Assembly: GCA_019235885.1 (NCBI GenBank)
Contig: JAFAKB010000049.1
Location: forward strand, 1 to 64,000
From: Candidatus Eremiobacterota bacterium
GTDB lineage: Bacteria > Vulcanimicrobiota > Vulcanimicrobiia > Vulcanimicrobiales > Vulcanimicrobiaceae
Reading direction: 5' to 3'
Length of the DNA: 64,000 nucleotides
Part shown: one piece after another, positions 43,537 to 51,234 of the stretch
How the letters are laid out: each line of letters begins with the position of its first letter
Position numbering within the stretch: the first letter of the stretch is position 1
Notes under the pieces: model-generated
Database searches by the model: none
What the model was told of the DNA's origin: nothing
What the model saw: only the letters and a program-made list of their open reading frames with translations
Position numbers and translations under genes: made by a program

Positions 43537-44381
43537 GCTACCTGCTGGACTTCTACGCAAAGCACTCGCGGCTGATCGACCAGATCGGGATCAACGCGAT
43601 CCTGGCGCTTTCGCTCTCCGTCTCGCTGCAAGCCGGTCAGCTCGCGCTGGCGCAAGCCGCTTTCATGGGCATCGCGGCCTACGTGTCGGCGATCCTCGCC
43701 GTGCAAGCGCACTGGCCGCTGCTCGCGACGATGCTGGTCGCGATGCTGGCGTCAACCGCCGTCGCCGCGCTGCTCGCGCTGCCGGTGCGGCGGCTGCGCG
43801 GCGTCTTTCTGGCGATCGCGACGATCGGCTTCGGCGAGATCGTTCGCGTCTTCGCGAACAACCTTTCGATCACCGGCGGCGCCGAAGGGCTCAGCTCGAT
43901 CCCGAACGACGCGACGACGCCGGTCATCTACGCCTCGCTGGCGCTGGTCGCGCTCGCGCTCGTCGGGCTGTCGCGCACGAAGTTCGCGCTCGCGGTCGCG
44001 CTCGTGCGCGAGGACGAGCACGCCGCGCGCGGCGTCGGCATCGACGTCGGCACGGTCCGCATCCTCTCGCTCGCGCTCGGCGGGGCGATCGCCGGCCTCG
44101 CCGGCGCGCTGTACGCGCACGCTTCGTTCTTCATCACGCCGACCGACTTCGGGTTCCAGCGGATGGAGCAAATCCTGGTGTGGTGCGTCGTCGGCGGCGT
44201 GACGAGCCCGCTCGGCGCGGTGCTCGGCGCGACGGGCCTCTCGATCTTGCCCGAAGCGATCCGTTTTCTGGCCGACTACCGGGAAGTCTTCAACGGCATC
44301 ATTCTGCTTGCGGTGATTCTGTTCGCGCCCGGCGGCCTGGCCTCGTTCTGGCGGCGCGGCGCCGTGCGCGTCAACGTCTGA
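43533..44381 (+). CDS. livM: Branched-chain amino-acid ABC transporter permease (LivM family)
   Basis: 282 residues, polytopic. Family blocks are INAILALSLSVSLQAGQLALAQAAFMGIAAYVSA, GVFLAIATIGFGEIVRV, and ALVREDEHAARGVGIDVGTVRILSLALGG (the LivM cytosolic coupling loop). It pairs with LivH to form the membrane channel and overlaps livH by four bases. Confidence 0.92.
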   Translation: MSYLLDFYAKHSRLIDQIGINAILALSLSVSLQAGQLALAQAAFMGIAAYVSAILAVQAHWPLLATMLVAMLASTAVAALLALPVRRLRGVFLAIATIGFGEIVRVFANNLSITGGAEGLSSIPNDATTPVIYASLALVALALVGLSRTKFALAVALVREDEHAARGVGIDVGTVRILSLALGGAIAGLAGALYAHASFFITPTDFGFQRMEQILVWCVVGGVTSPLGAVLGATGLSILPEAIRFLADYREVFNGIILLAVILFAPGGLASFWRRGAVRVNV

Positions 44382-44394
44382 TGGAACCGCGCGC

Positions 44395-45117
44395 GTGAGC
44401 CTCGTGCTGGCCGACGTCGGCGTCCGCTACGGGGGCGTCGCAGCGCTGCAGGACGTCTCGCTGATCGTCGAGCGCGGCCACGTGCTCGGCCTGATCGGCC
44501 CGAACGGCGCCGGAAAGACGACGCTCGTCAACGCGACGACCGGGCTAGCACCGCTCGCCTCGGGCACGATCGCGCTCGACGGCATACGGATCGACGGCCT
44601 CCCTCCGCACCGCATCGCACGCAGCGGGATCGCGCGCACCTATCAAAACATCCGCCTCTTCGCCGCGCTCGACGTCCACGCGAACCTCGCCGCCGGCGCC
44701 TACGCCCGCCCCGGCCGCCTCACCGCCGACGAGATCGCAACATTGCTCGAGCGTGCCGGGATCTCCGGCGCCGATCCGGGCACGCGCGCCGGTTCGCTTC
44801 CGTACGGCGACCAGCGCCGCTTGGAGATCGCGCGCGCGCTCGCCGCGCAGCCGGTCGTGCTGATGCTCGACGAGCCCGCCGCCGGGATGAACCCGGCGGA
44901 GACGACGCGCCTGGTCGAGACGATTCGCGCGATCGCCGCGAGCGGGATCGCGGTGCTGCTGATCGAGCACGACATGACGCTGGTGCGCGCCGCCTGCGAC
45001 TCGGTCGTGGTGTTGAACTTCGGCGAGGTGATCGCGCGCGGCACGCCGGCCGAGGTGGCGCGCGATACGGTCGTCGTCGAAGCGTATCTCGGCAGCGGCG
45101 CGGAGGCGCTGGCGTGA
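44395..45117 (+). CDS. livG: Branched-chain amino-acid ABC transporter ATP-binding protein (LivG family)
   Basis: 240 residues from the GTG at 44395. Walker A is GPNGAGKTT (~36-44), the Q-loop lies in ARTYQNIRLFAALDV, the signature region is LPYGDQRRLEIARAL (a divergent ABC signature typical of LivG), and Walker B is VVLMLDEPAAGMNP. The next ATPase begins at a GTGA overlap with this gene's stop. Confidence 0.93.
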   Translation: MSLVLADVGVRYGGVAALQDVSLIVERGHVLGLIGPNGAGKTTLVNATTGLAPLASGTIALDGIRIDGLPPHRIARSGIARTYQNIRLFAALDVHANLAAGAYARPGRLTADEIATLLERAGISGADPGTRAGSLPYGDQRRLEIARALAAQPVVLMLDEPAAGMNPAETTRLVETIRAIAASGIAVLLIEHDMTLVRAACDSVVVLNFGEVIARGTPAEVARDTVVVEAYLGSGAEALA

Positions 45118-45851
45118 GCGCCGCCGCGTCGCCCCGCGCATCAAACGTCGCCGTGCTCGCGGTCGACGCGCTGCGCGCGGGCTACGGCAACATCGAGGTG
45201 CTGCACGACGTCTCGATCGCGCTCGACGAGGGAACGCTGTGCGCGATCGTCGGCGCGAACGGCGCCGGCAAGACGACGCTGCTGATGGCGCTCGCCGGCG
45301 TGCTGCCGGCGCGCGGCGGCCAGGTGACGTTCGACGGCCGCGACGTGACGCGTCTCTCCTCGCACGCGCGGGTGAAGCGCGGGCTCGTGCTGGTCCCCGA
45401 AGGCCGCCGCATGCTTCCCGGGATGAGCGTCGAGGAGAATTTGCAAGTGGCGGCGAGCGCGCGCGGCGCCGAAGGCTTCGCGCGCATCGACGGGCTCTTC
45501 GACCGCTTCCCGATCTTGCGCGCGCGGCGGAACGTCCCCGCCGGCTCGCTCTCCGGCGGCGAGCAGCAGATGCTCGCGATTGCGCGCGCGCTGGCGATCG
45601 GCCCGAAGGCGCTCTTGCTCGACGAGCCGTCGATGGGTTTGGCGCCGAAGCTGGTCGACGAGATCTTCGCGATCGTCGCCGCCGAGCGCGCCCGCGGCAC
45701 GTCGATCTTGCTGGTCGAGCAGAACGCGCGCCGCGCCTTGGCGCTCGCCGACCGGGCCTACGTGATGGAGCGCGGCCGCATCGTGCTGACCGGCACCGGC
45801 GCCGAGCTCGCCACCCACCGCGACGTCGTCGCGGCGTACTTAGGCGGCTGA
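45114..45851 (+). CDS. livF: Branched-chain amino-acid ABC transporter ATP-binding protein (LivF family)
   Basis: 245 residues from the GTG at 45114, four bases inside livG. Walker A is GANGAGKTT, the signature GSLSGGEQQMLAIARAL, and Walker B is ALLLDEPSMGLAP. With LivG it powers the transporter. It is the last gene of the operon; the long non-coding RNA region follows. Confidence 0.93.
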   Translation: MSAAASPRASNVAVLAVDALRAGYGNIEVLHDVSIALDEGTLCAIVGANGAGKTTLLMALAGVLPARGGQVTFDGRDVTRLSSHARVKRGLVLVPEGRRMLPGMSVEENLQVAASARGAEGFARIDGLFDRFPILRARRNVPAGSLSGGEQQMLAIARALAIGPKALLLDEPSMGLAPKLVDEIFAIVAAERARGTSILLVEQNARRALALADRAYVMERGRIVLTGTGAELATHRDVVAAYLGG

Positions 45852-45906
45852 CCGCGACGTCTAGTTGAGAGCCGCTCGCGAGAGCAGCCGTTTCCGGTGG
45901 GCGGCG

Positions 45907-45988
45907 GTGGATAACCGGGCTTTCCTGTGGAGAGCCGGGCGACGCGTGCGCCCGACCCCTTGCGCCGCTGCGGGCGCCGCATTATGAT
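45907..45988 (+). promoter_or_regulatory. Promoter region of tandem RNA unit 1
   Basis: TTGCGC (45960-45965), 17-bp spacer and TATGAT (45983-45988). Upstream lie two GTGGA boxes at 45907 and 45927, exactly 20 bp apart; the second is 33 bp before the -35. The first sits in GGTGGATAA, close to a DnaA-box-like word. The same arrangement precedes all four units. Confidence 0.75.
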
Positions 45989-45994
45989 GCCGAC

Positions 45995-46198
45995 ACGTCG
46001 AAGGCAACGACGGCGGGGCGAGCGACGAGAGGCTCGCCGGCGTAGAACGCGACCGGCGCGCGGTGTAAGCCGAGCGACAGTTGTACGGAAAGCGCCGTTC
46101 CGAAGTTCGACGCCGTCTTGGCTGATGGTGAATCGGCGAGGACATGCGCAGATCGATTCTCGTGCGCCGGCCTCCAGGAAACATGCCTGGGGGCCGCG
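45995..46198 (+). ncRNA. Tandem structured RNA, unit 1
   Basis: Start inferred seven bases after the -10. The unit folds locally: hairpin 1 CGTCG-N7-CGACG, hairpin 2 with GGCGAGC/GCTCGCC arms, a conserved CGAAGTTCGACGC block, then a hairpin with arms GCTGA and TCGGC. After CAGATCG and TTCTCGTGC it ends in a 10-bp stem (GGCCTCCAGG, loop of seven, CCTGGGGGCC; one G-U) at 46169-46195. There is no credible coding frame. It is the most diverged at its 3' end among units 1-3. Function unknown. Confidence 0.65.
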
Positions 46199-46204
46199 TT
46201 GCTT

Positions 46205-46305
46205 GTGGATTACGGGGATTGCATGTGGGTCGCCGTGGAGAACTGAAGATTCTTGTGGATGAGAGGTTTGAGCCTCTTGCGCCGTGATTCCGAGGTTCGT
46301 ATGAT
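46205..46305 (+). promoter_or_regulatory. Promoter region of tandem RNA unit 2
   Basis: TTGCGC (46277-46282), 17-bp spacer and TATGAT (46300-46305). GTGGA boxes lie at 46235 and 46255 (20 bp apart), with further GTGGA/GTGGG boxes at 46205 and 46225, all in 10-bp register. The last box is 22 bp before the -35. Confidence 0.75.
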
Positions 46306-46311
46306 GTCGTC

Positions 46312-46518
46312 ACGACGAAGGAAACTTCGGCGTGCGAGCGACGAGGAGCTCGCCGATAAAGTAGACTTGCAGCGCACGATGAAAGTCGAGCGAGGTAAGG
46401 AAGAAATATCGATTCGAAGTTCGACGCTGGTTTGGCCGATGCAAGTCGGCGAGACCACGCGCAGATCGGGTTCTCGTGCTGAAGAAGCCGTACAGGGAAA
46501 CTTGGACGGCTTCGTCGC
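46312..46518 (+). ncRNA. Tandem structured RNA, unit 2
   Basis: Same family as unit 1. Hairpin 1 has different bases but the same pairing (CGAAG-GAAA-CTTCG). Hairpin 2 is CGAGC/GCTCG, and CGAAGTTCGACGC is identical. The later hairpin is GCCGA/TCGGC. CGCGCAGATCG and TTCTCGTGCT follow, and the unit ends in GAAGCCGT...ACGGCTTC (46484-46491 and 46506-46513). The changed but still paired stems support an RNA rather than a protein. Confidence 0.7.
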
Positions 46519-46541
46519 TTCTCTGCGACATGTGCCTCTTT

Positions 46542-46684
46542 GGTCGGGTGGCGCATAGTGCTGTGCGGGGCACGCTCCCTGCGCGCATCCTGCGCTTCGG
46601 TCGCTACCACTCCGTTCGCTCCCGGCCATCCTGGCCTCCGCGAACTCCGTGAGTGCCCCGCACAGCACTATGCGCCACCCGACC
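46542..46684. repeat. Large palindromic element A
   Basis: Perfect 32-bp terminal inverted repeats (46542-46573 and 46653-46684) enclose 79 bp. Element B at 47171 is the same element in the opposite orientation. It lies just downstream of RNA unit 2. The element has no coding capacity; it is either a MITE-like mobile repeat or a very stable hairpin. Confidence 0.85.
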
Positions 46685-46749
46685 CGGCACGATGTCGGGC
46701 GGGCGACGAAGGTTTCCGGGGCATAGCAGGGATTGTGCCAAGCCGGGTC
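46681..46749. repeat. Secondary dyad next to element A
   Basis: GACCCGGC (46681-46688) pairs with GCCGGGTC (46742-46749). The left arm shares bases with the end of element A, so the two hairpins are mutually exclusive. A T6 run (46765-46770) lies downstream and could complete a terminator for read-through from unit 2. Confidence 0.5.
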
Positions 46750-46807
46750 ATTTTCGCGGGGCGCTTTTTTGGGAGGGTGTGGATTGCGTGAGTTGCTGCG
46801 GAATGGC

Positions 46808-46888
46808 GTGGAGAAGTGAAAGTTCTTGTGGAGAAGCGCCGTTTTCGGCCTTTAGCCTATTGCGTGCTCCGTACGCAGCGCTTATGAT
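46808..46888 (+). promoter_or_regulatory. Promoter region of tandem RNA unit 3
   Basis: TTGCGT (46860-46865), 17-bp spacer and TATGAT (46883-46888). GTGGA boxes at 46808 and 46828, 20 bp apart; the second is within TGTGGAGAA and is 32 bp before the -35. Confidence 0.75.
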
Positions 46889-46894
46889 GCGAGC

Positions 46895-47098
46895 ACGTCG
46901 ACGGCAACGACGACGGGCGAGCGACGAGAAGCTCGCGGTGCAGAATCGGACGCTGAGCGATGCAAGTCGAGCAGCGTATGAATGAAGCGCCTACGAAGTT
47001 CGACGCCGTAATGGCCGGTGCAAGCCGGCGAGGACGCGCGCAGATCGGATTCTCGTGCTGACCGAAGCCGTACGGGGCGACCCGAACGGCTTCGTCGC
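46895..47098 (+). ncRNA. Tandem structured RNA, unit 3
   Basis: The best-preserved copy. Hairpin 1 is CGTCG-N7-CGACG, hairpin 2 GCGAGC/GCTCGC with loop GACGAGAA, and a third hairpin ACGCTG/CAGCGT. CGAAGTTCGACGC follows, then the hairpin GCCGG/CCGGC. AGCACG near the 5' end can pair with CGTGCT near the 3' end to close the fold. The unit ends in GAAGCCGT...ACGGCTTC (47064-47071 and 47086-47093). Confidence 0.7.
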
Positions 47099-47133
47099 AT
47101 TTGAGCGATCGGCGCGCGTTCGCCGGCAATTCT

Positions 47134-47166
47134 ACGATGGTGCGGTGCTGCGAGTTCCACCATCGT
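47134..47166. repeat. Hairpin upstream of element B
   Basis: ACGATGGTG (47134-47142) and CACCATCGT (47158-47166) form a 9-bp stem between RNA unit 3 and element B. It adds to the dense run of palindromes here; role unknown. Confidence 0.6.
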
Positions 47167-47170
47167 GCCG

Positions 47171-47313
47171 GGCCGGGTGGCGGGTAGTGTTGTGCGGGGC
47201 ACTCGCGGAGTTCGCGGAGGCCTGGAGGGCCGGGAGCGAACGCAGCGGTAGCGACCGGAGCGCAGGATGCGCGCAGGGAGCGTGCCCCGCACAACACTAT
47301 CCGCCACCCGGCC
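47171..47313. repeat. Large palindromic element B
   Basis: 32-bp terminal arms (47171-47202 and 47282-47313) pair at 31 positions with one G-T. The 79-bp interior is the diverged reverse complement of the interior of element A. Where the arms differ from element A, three positions or blocks are changed on both sides so pairing is kept. It lies after RNA unit 3. Confidence 0.85.
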
Positions 47314-47357
47314 AAAGCGCGCTGCCCTGTGGAATGAGCGATTTGATGCGAAACGCC

Positions 47358-47429
47358 GTGGACAAGCAAAATTTCTTGTGGACGGCGGCATCGACCATCT
47401 TGCGCGCGGGAACGATGAGACCTTATGAT
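47358..47429 (+). promoter_or_regulatory. Promoter region of tandem RNA unit 4
   Basis: TTGCGC (47400-47405), 18-bp spacer and TATGAT (47424-47429). GTGGA boxes at 47358 and 47378, 20 bp apart; the second is 22 bp before the -35. Confidence 0.7.
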
Positions 47430-47435
47430 CCGTCC

Positions 47436-47640
47436 ACGTCGACCCCGAGTCGACCGCGAGCAGCGAGAAGCTCGCCGGCGAAGAGACAGTACACGGAAGG
47501 CGCAAGCCCGACGGATGCCCGATCGCCGAGACGAACATGACGCCCTCCTGGCTGAGCCGATCGGCGAGGAGAAGCGCTCCTCGATTCTCGCGCGAGAACG
47601 AAGCCGCGCCGGCCCACGCCCCGCGGCTTCGGCGCGTTCT
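47436..47640 (+). ncRNA. Tandem structured RNA, unit 4 (most diverged)
   Basis: Shares the architecture but is the most diverged in sequence: hairpin 1 GTCGAC-N5-GTCGAC, hairpin 2 GCGAGC/GCTCGC, later hairpin GCTGA/TCGGC, then an extra CGAGGAG/CTCCTCG stem. It ends in GAAGCCGCG...CGCGGCTTC (47600-47608 and 47622-47630). It ends about 20 bp before the PQQ-propeller gene, so it might also act as that gene's leader. Confidence 0.6.
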
Positions 47641-47660
47641 GCCAACTATACGCCAGCGGC

Positions 47661-49554
47661 GTGAACGCGGCCGGCACACGCCGAATGCGCGCGCCGATGC
47701 ACTTGCACGTTCGGATTATTTCCGTCACGGCGTTCGTCGCGTGCGCTGCGGCCGCCACGACGGCGCTCTCAACCGGCGCACCGGGCGAGGTCACGATGTT
47801 TCGCGGCTCGCCGGCACACGAGGGCGTGTATCCCGGGCGCGGCACGCCGTCGTACGGCGGATTGCAGTGGCGCTTTCGCGCGGGCGGTGCGATCCACGGG
47901 TCGGCGGCCGTTGCGAACGGCACGGTGTTCGCCGGAAGCAGCGACACGAAGCTGTACGCGCTTGATGCGCGCACCGGCGGCGTGCGATGGGCGCGCGCGC
48001 TCGGCGCGCCGGTCTCGTCGACGCCCGCGGTCGCGAACGGCGTCGTGTACGTGCAGACGTTCGCCGGCCGCGTGCTCGCGCTGCGCGCGTCGAACGGGAC
48101 GACGATCTGGAGCCGCGACGGCGCGGCGCTGATCCCGTTTCCGTGGGGACACGAAGGCTGGGACGTCTATACGTCTTCGCCGACGCTGGTCGCGGGGACG
48201 CTGCTGATCGGCGGCGGCGACGGCTTTCTGCGCGCGCTCGATGCGGCGACCGGGCGCGAGCGGTGGCGGCTTGCGACGAGTGGGCGCGTGCGCGCGACGC
48301 CGGCGGTTCACGACGGCCGGGTGTTCGTCGCGAGCTTCGACGGCGACGTGTACGCGGCGGATCTGGCGACGGGGCGGCTCGCGTGGCGCTTCGAGACCGA
48401 GGGCCATGCGCTCGACTCCAGCAAGTTCGGCTACGACCGGCACTCGGTGCAATCGTCGCCGGCGGTGGCGGGCGGCATCGTCACGTTCGGGTCGCGCGAC
48501 GGACACCTCTACGGCGTCGACGAGCAAACCGGCGTGCAGCGCTGGCGGCTGCACGACACGGTGCCGTGGATCATCGCCTCGCCAGCGATGCAGGACGGCC
48601 GCGCGTACGTATCGAGCTCCGACGGGCGGTACGTCGAAGCGGTCGACGCCGCGAACGGCAAACCCGTGTGGACGTTCGACGCCGGGGCGAACTTCTTCAG
48701 CTCGCCCTCGATCGCGGGCGACGTCGTCTACGACGCCGACTTTCAGGGACGCGTGCACGCGCTCGACAAACGGACCGGGAAAGAGCTGTGGCGCTTCTCC
48801 GCGGAGGGGAGCCGCATGATTTCCACACCGGTGATTGCGGGGGGACCGGCTCTACGTCGGCGCCGACGACGGCTCACTCTTCGCGATCAACCTCGTACAA
48901 GGCGAGGCGCTGCGGCGGGCGGTGTTCTGGGACGGCGCGTACGTGAAGTCGAATCTGATCGCCGCACACGAACGGCTCAAGACGTACTTCGCGGCGCGCG
49001 GCTACGACGTGCTTGACGCCGAGGCGCTGCGCGCGTTTCTCCAGGCGCGCATCGCCGACCGCGCCCGCAGCGTCGTCGTCTTCGCAATGGACGATCTGCC
49101 CGACGCGCTGCGCGACAACGCGCGCGGGCGCGGGCTATTGCGCCGTTATCTCGACGCCGGCGGGAAAGTAGTGTGGCCCGGCCTTCCACCGGCGCTGTTC
49201 AAGGTGGACCGCGCGAGCGGCCAGGTCGACGTCGGGACGCTCGATCGCTCGCGTCCGGAGGCGCTGGTTGGCGTGCGCTTCCAACGCGGCAACTTCGATC
49301 CGCTCAGCGAGCACGTCACCGCGGCGGGACGGCGCTGGAACCTGGACGGCTGGTGGAACGGGACGTGGTCGGCCGACGCGGACTCGGTCACGACGGTGCT
49401 GGCGCGCGACGAGAACGGTGATGCCGGAATGTACGTGAAAACCTACGGCGGGCCGGACGGCAGCGGCTTCGTCGGAATGATGGTTCCCGAGGCCGAGACG
49501 ACGACGCACTTCCTCGGGATGCTGCAGGTCGCCGCGGAGTTGTTTCCGCGCTAG
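47661..49554 (+). pseudogene. PQQ-type beta-propeller protein with C-terminal domain, frameshifted
   Basis: The first part (start GTG 47661, or ATG 47688/47700) has a signal peptide (HVRIISVTAFVACAAAATTALS). It is followed by propeller blades of the BamB/PQQ type: VFAGSSDTKLYALDARTGGVRW, VYVQTFAGRVLALRASNGTTIW, LYGVDEQTGVQRW. At a run of six G (48838-48844 region) the frame is lost; one base fewer gives GGDRLYVGADDGSLFAINL, which continues the last blade. From there a ~200-residue C-terminal domain runs to 49554 (AAHERLKTYFAARGYDVLDAEALRAFLQ, VVFAMDDLPDAL), ThuA/amidotransferase-like in pattern. Either a one-base sequencing error or a true or phase-variable break. If intact it would be a ~630-residue exported protein. 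Confidence 0.75.
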
Positions 49555-49564
49555 GGCACGTCCA

Positions 49565-50077
49565 TCAGTTACCGTTCCACTGCGTGAACGGCGCGGGCTT
49601 CGAGTACGGCGGTCCGACTTCGATCGTCACGTCGAGATGCTGGGTGAGCTCGATCTTGCGCGGATCGCCGGTATAGCGGTTTCCGTCGACCCAGACGGCG
49701 ACGTGCTCGTTCTTCTTCGGCTTCGCGCCGGCGACGTCGGACTTGCTCAGCGGCCGCCCCCAGATGTCGAAGAAGTTCCCGAGCGTGAAGTATCGGAAGC
49801 TCGGCGACTCGATGTGAATGATGCCGTCGGGCGTGTGCGTGTGCAGCCAGTAGAAGCACTGTCCGACGAGCGGGCGGCCGACGTCGTCGGGAACGGTCAC
49901 CGGTTTACCGTGATCGAAGATCGCGAGGTGCTGGTGAATGTGCAGCACCGAGCCCTCCATCTGATCGCAGCGGATCCCGTCGACCGGCTGCCCGGCGGGG
50001 ATCGCGGCGCGCGCGGCACCGGCGGAGGCCAGCATGCCGAGCGCGAGCAGGAAGACGAACGGCTTGAACGGTCGCAT
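49565..50077 (-). CDS. Secreted histidine-rich protein of unknown function
   Basis: 170 residues. The signal peptide is FKPFVFLLALGMLASAGAARA. The mature part has two histidine clusters, SVLHIHQHLAIFDHGKPV and FYWLHTHTPDGIIHIESP, plus a Cys pair (IRCDQ, GQCFYW) that could form a disulfide. It ends in a strand-rich region (HLDVTIEVGPPY). The histidines suggest metal binding in the periplasm. I do not recognise a named family. It converges on the PQQ gene with a 10-bp gap. Confidence 0.75.
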   Translation of the reverse strand: MRPFKPFVFLLALGMLASAGAARAAIPAGQPVDGIRCDQMEGSVLHIHQHLAIFDHGKPVTVPDDVGRPLVGQCFYWLHTHTPDGIIHIESPSFRYFTLGNFFDIWGRPLSKSDVAGAKPKKNEHVAVWVDGNRYTGDPRKIELTQHLDVTIEVGPPYSKPAPFTQWNGN

Positions 50078-50124
50078 GATCGCTGTTGGTAACGCGCTTT
50101 CCGGATCGGACGTTCCTGCTCGCT

Positions 50125-51141
50125 TTAGGCCTGAGGCCCGCGCAGCGCGTACTGGGCAGCGAGCTGGCGGGCGATCTCGGCCGCACTGCGGCGGGCTTCT
50201 TCGGGCGCGATCACTTCCGCTTCGGCGCCCCAGCGCAGCGACCAGCGCACGATCTCGAGCGGGTCGGCGACGCGGTACGTGATCTCGACGCCGCCGTCCG
50301 GACGGCGCTCGACGCGCCGCTCGCGCGCGACGCTCGACGCGGCGACGACCGCTTTCGCGATCAGCGGCGAGAAGCGGACCGTCACCTCGGTCGTCGTCCC
50401 GGCGTGGAAGACGCCGCTGACGGAGTTGGCGCCGTACGCCTCGAGGTTGAAGTCAGCCGGCTTCTCGTACGTCTGCGGCGTGATCGCAACGTCGCCGACG
50501 TTGTCGACGGCGAAGACGCGCATGTCGCTGCGCGTGTGGTCGTAGCCGACCAGATAGACGCGGCCGTTCGAGACGATGAACCCGTACGGGTCGACGCGCC
50601 GCTGCGTGCGCGCACCGCGCTTGTCGGTGTAGCCGAAGGTGACGCGCCGCCGCTCGCGCTCGGCGCCCTGCAGCTGCTCGAAGACCCGCTCGACCGCGGC
50701 GTCCATCGCGACGGCTTCGAACCGAATCGCGAGCGAGCTGCTCTCGACCGCCACTTCGGCGCGCCGGTCGCTCGAGCGCAGCAGCTTCTGCGTCGTCTCC
50801 TCGATCGCGGTGGCGAAGGTTCCGCCGAGCGAGGAGCCGAGCCGCTTCAGCGTGACGAGCCCGAGCAGCTCGCGGTGCGAGAGGTTGAGGCGGCGCAGAC
50901 TGTACCCTTCGGCGAACCGGTACGTCCCGTGGGCCCGGTCGAAAAACCAAGGAAAACCGGCGTCGGAGAGGACGCTCAAATAGCGCCGCAGGGTGCGCGT
51001 GCTGGGCGGCTTCTCGTCCGCGATCTGGTCCTTGAGCTCTTCGAACGTGAAGCGCCCCTCGTCGATCGCGCTGAGCAGCCGCACGAGCAGGACGACTTTC
51101 GGTTCGGCCCGTTCCTCGGCCACGCCCGGGTTCTTCTTCAT
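50125..51141 (-). CDS. WYL-domain transcriptional regulator
   Basis: 338 residues from the ATG at 51141 (MKKNPGVAEER); the longer open frame upstream is antisense to the Tat-protein gene. The N-terminal winged helix is LLSAIDEGRFTFEELKDQIADEKPPSTRTLRRYLSVLSDAGFP. The middle is helical and leads into the WYL ligand domain (VDPYGFIVSNGRVYLVGYDHTRSDMRVFAVDNV) and a WCX-like C terminus (EVTVRFSPLIAKAVV, VADPLEIVRWSLRWGAEAEVI). WYL proteins sense ligands, often nucleic acids or nucleotides. It is divergent from the binding-protein gene across 93 bp. Confidence 0.87.
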   Translation of the reverse strand: MKKNPGVAEERAEPKVVLLVRLLSAIDEGRFTFEELKDQIADEKPPSTRTLRRYLSVLSDAGFPWFFDRAHGTYRFAEGYSLRRLNLSHRELLGLVTLKRLGSSLGGTFATAIEETTQKLLRSSDRRAEVAVESSSLAIRFEAVAMDAAVERVFEQLQGAERERRRVTFGYTDKRGARTQRRVDPYGFIVSNGRVYLVGYDHTRSDMRVFAVDNVGDVAITPQTYEKPADFNLEAYGANSVSGVFHAGTTTEVTVRFSPLIAKAVVAASSVARERRVERRPDGGVEITYRVADPLEIVRWSLRWGAEAEVIAPEEARRSAAEIARQLAAQYALRGPQA

Positions 51142-51234
51142 CTTCGAACAGTGTCCGTGCGGCTTTTCGTAGGGTGGGGAGCCCGCGCGAAGAATCGGTC
51201 CCGGAACGCAGCCCGACACTCGGTAAGGAGCACC

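Noticed and set aside
45907-47429. Chromosomal origin of replication, suggested by DnaA-box-like words
   Set aside because: No dnaA, dnaN or gyrB nearby, no AT-rich unwinding region, and the boxes are spaced relative to promoters rather than clustered as in oriC.
45995-47640. 6S RNA, tmRNA or type III toxin-antitoxin repeats as identity of the tandem units
   Set aside because: No long central-bulge rod as in 6S, no tRNA-like ends or tag frame, and units of ~200 nt with separate promoters are far larger than type III antitoxin repeats.
45861-47645. Several open frames of 70-260 codons in the livF-PQQ gap on both strands
   Set aside because: They cross the promoters, hairpins and palindromes, are rich in Arg/Ser/Pro, and lack ribosome sites. 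The repeated-unit structure explains the sequence better as RNA genes.
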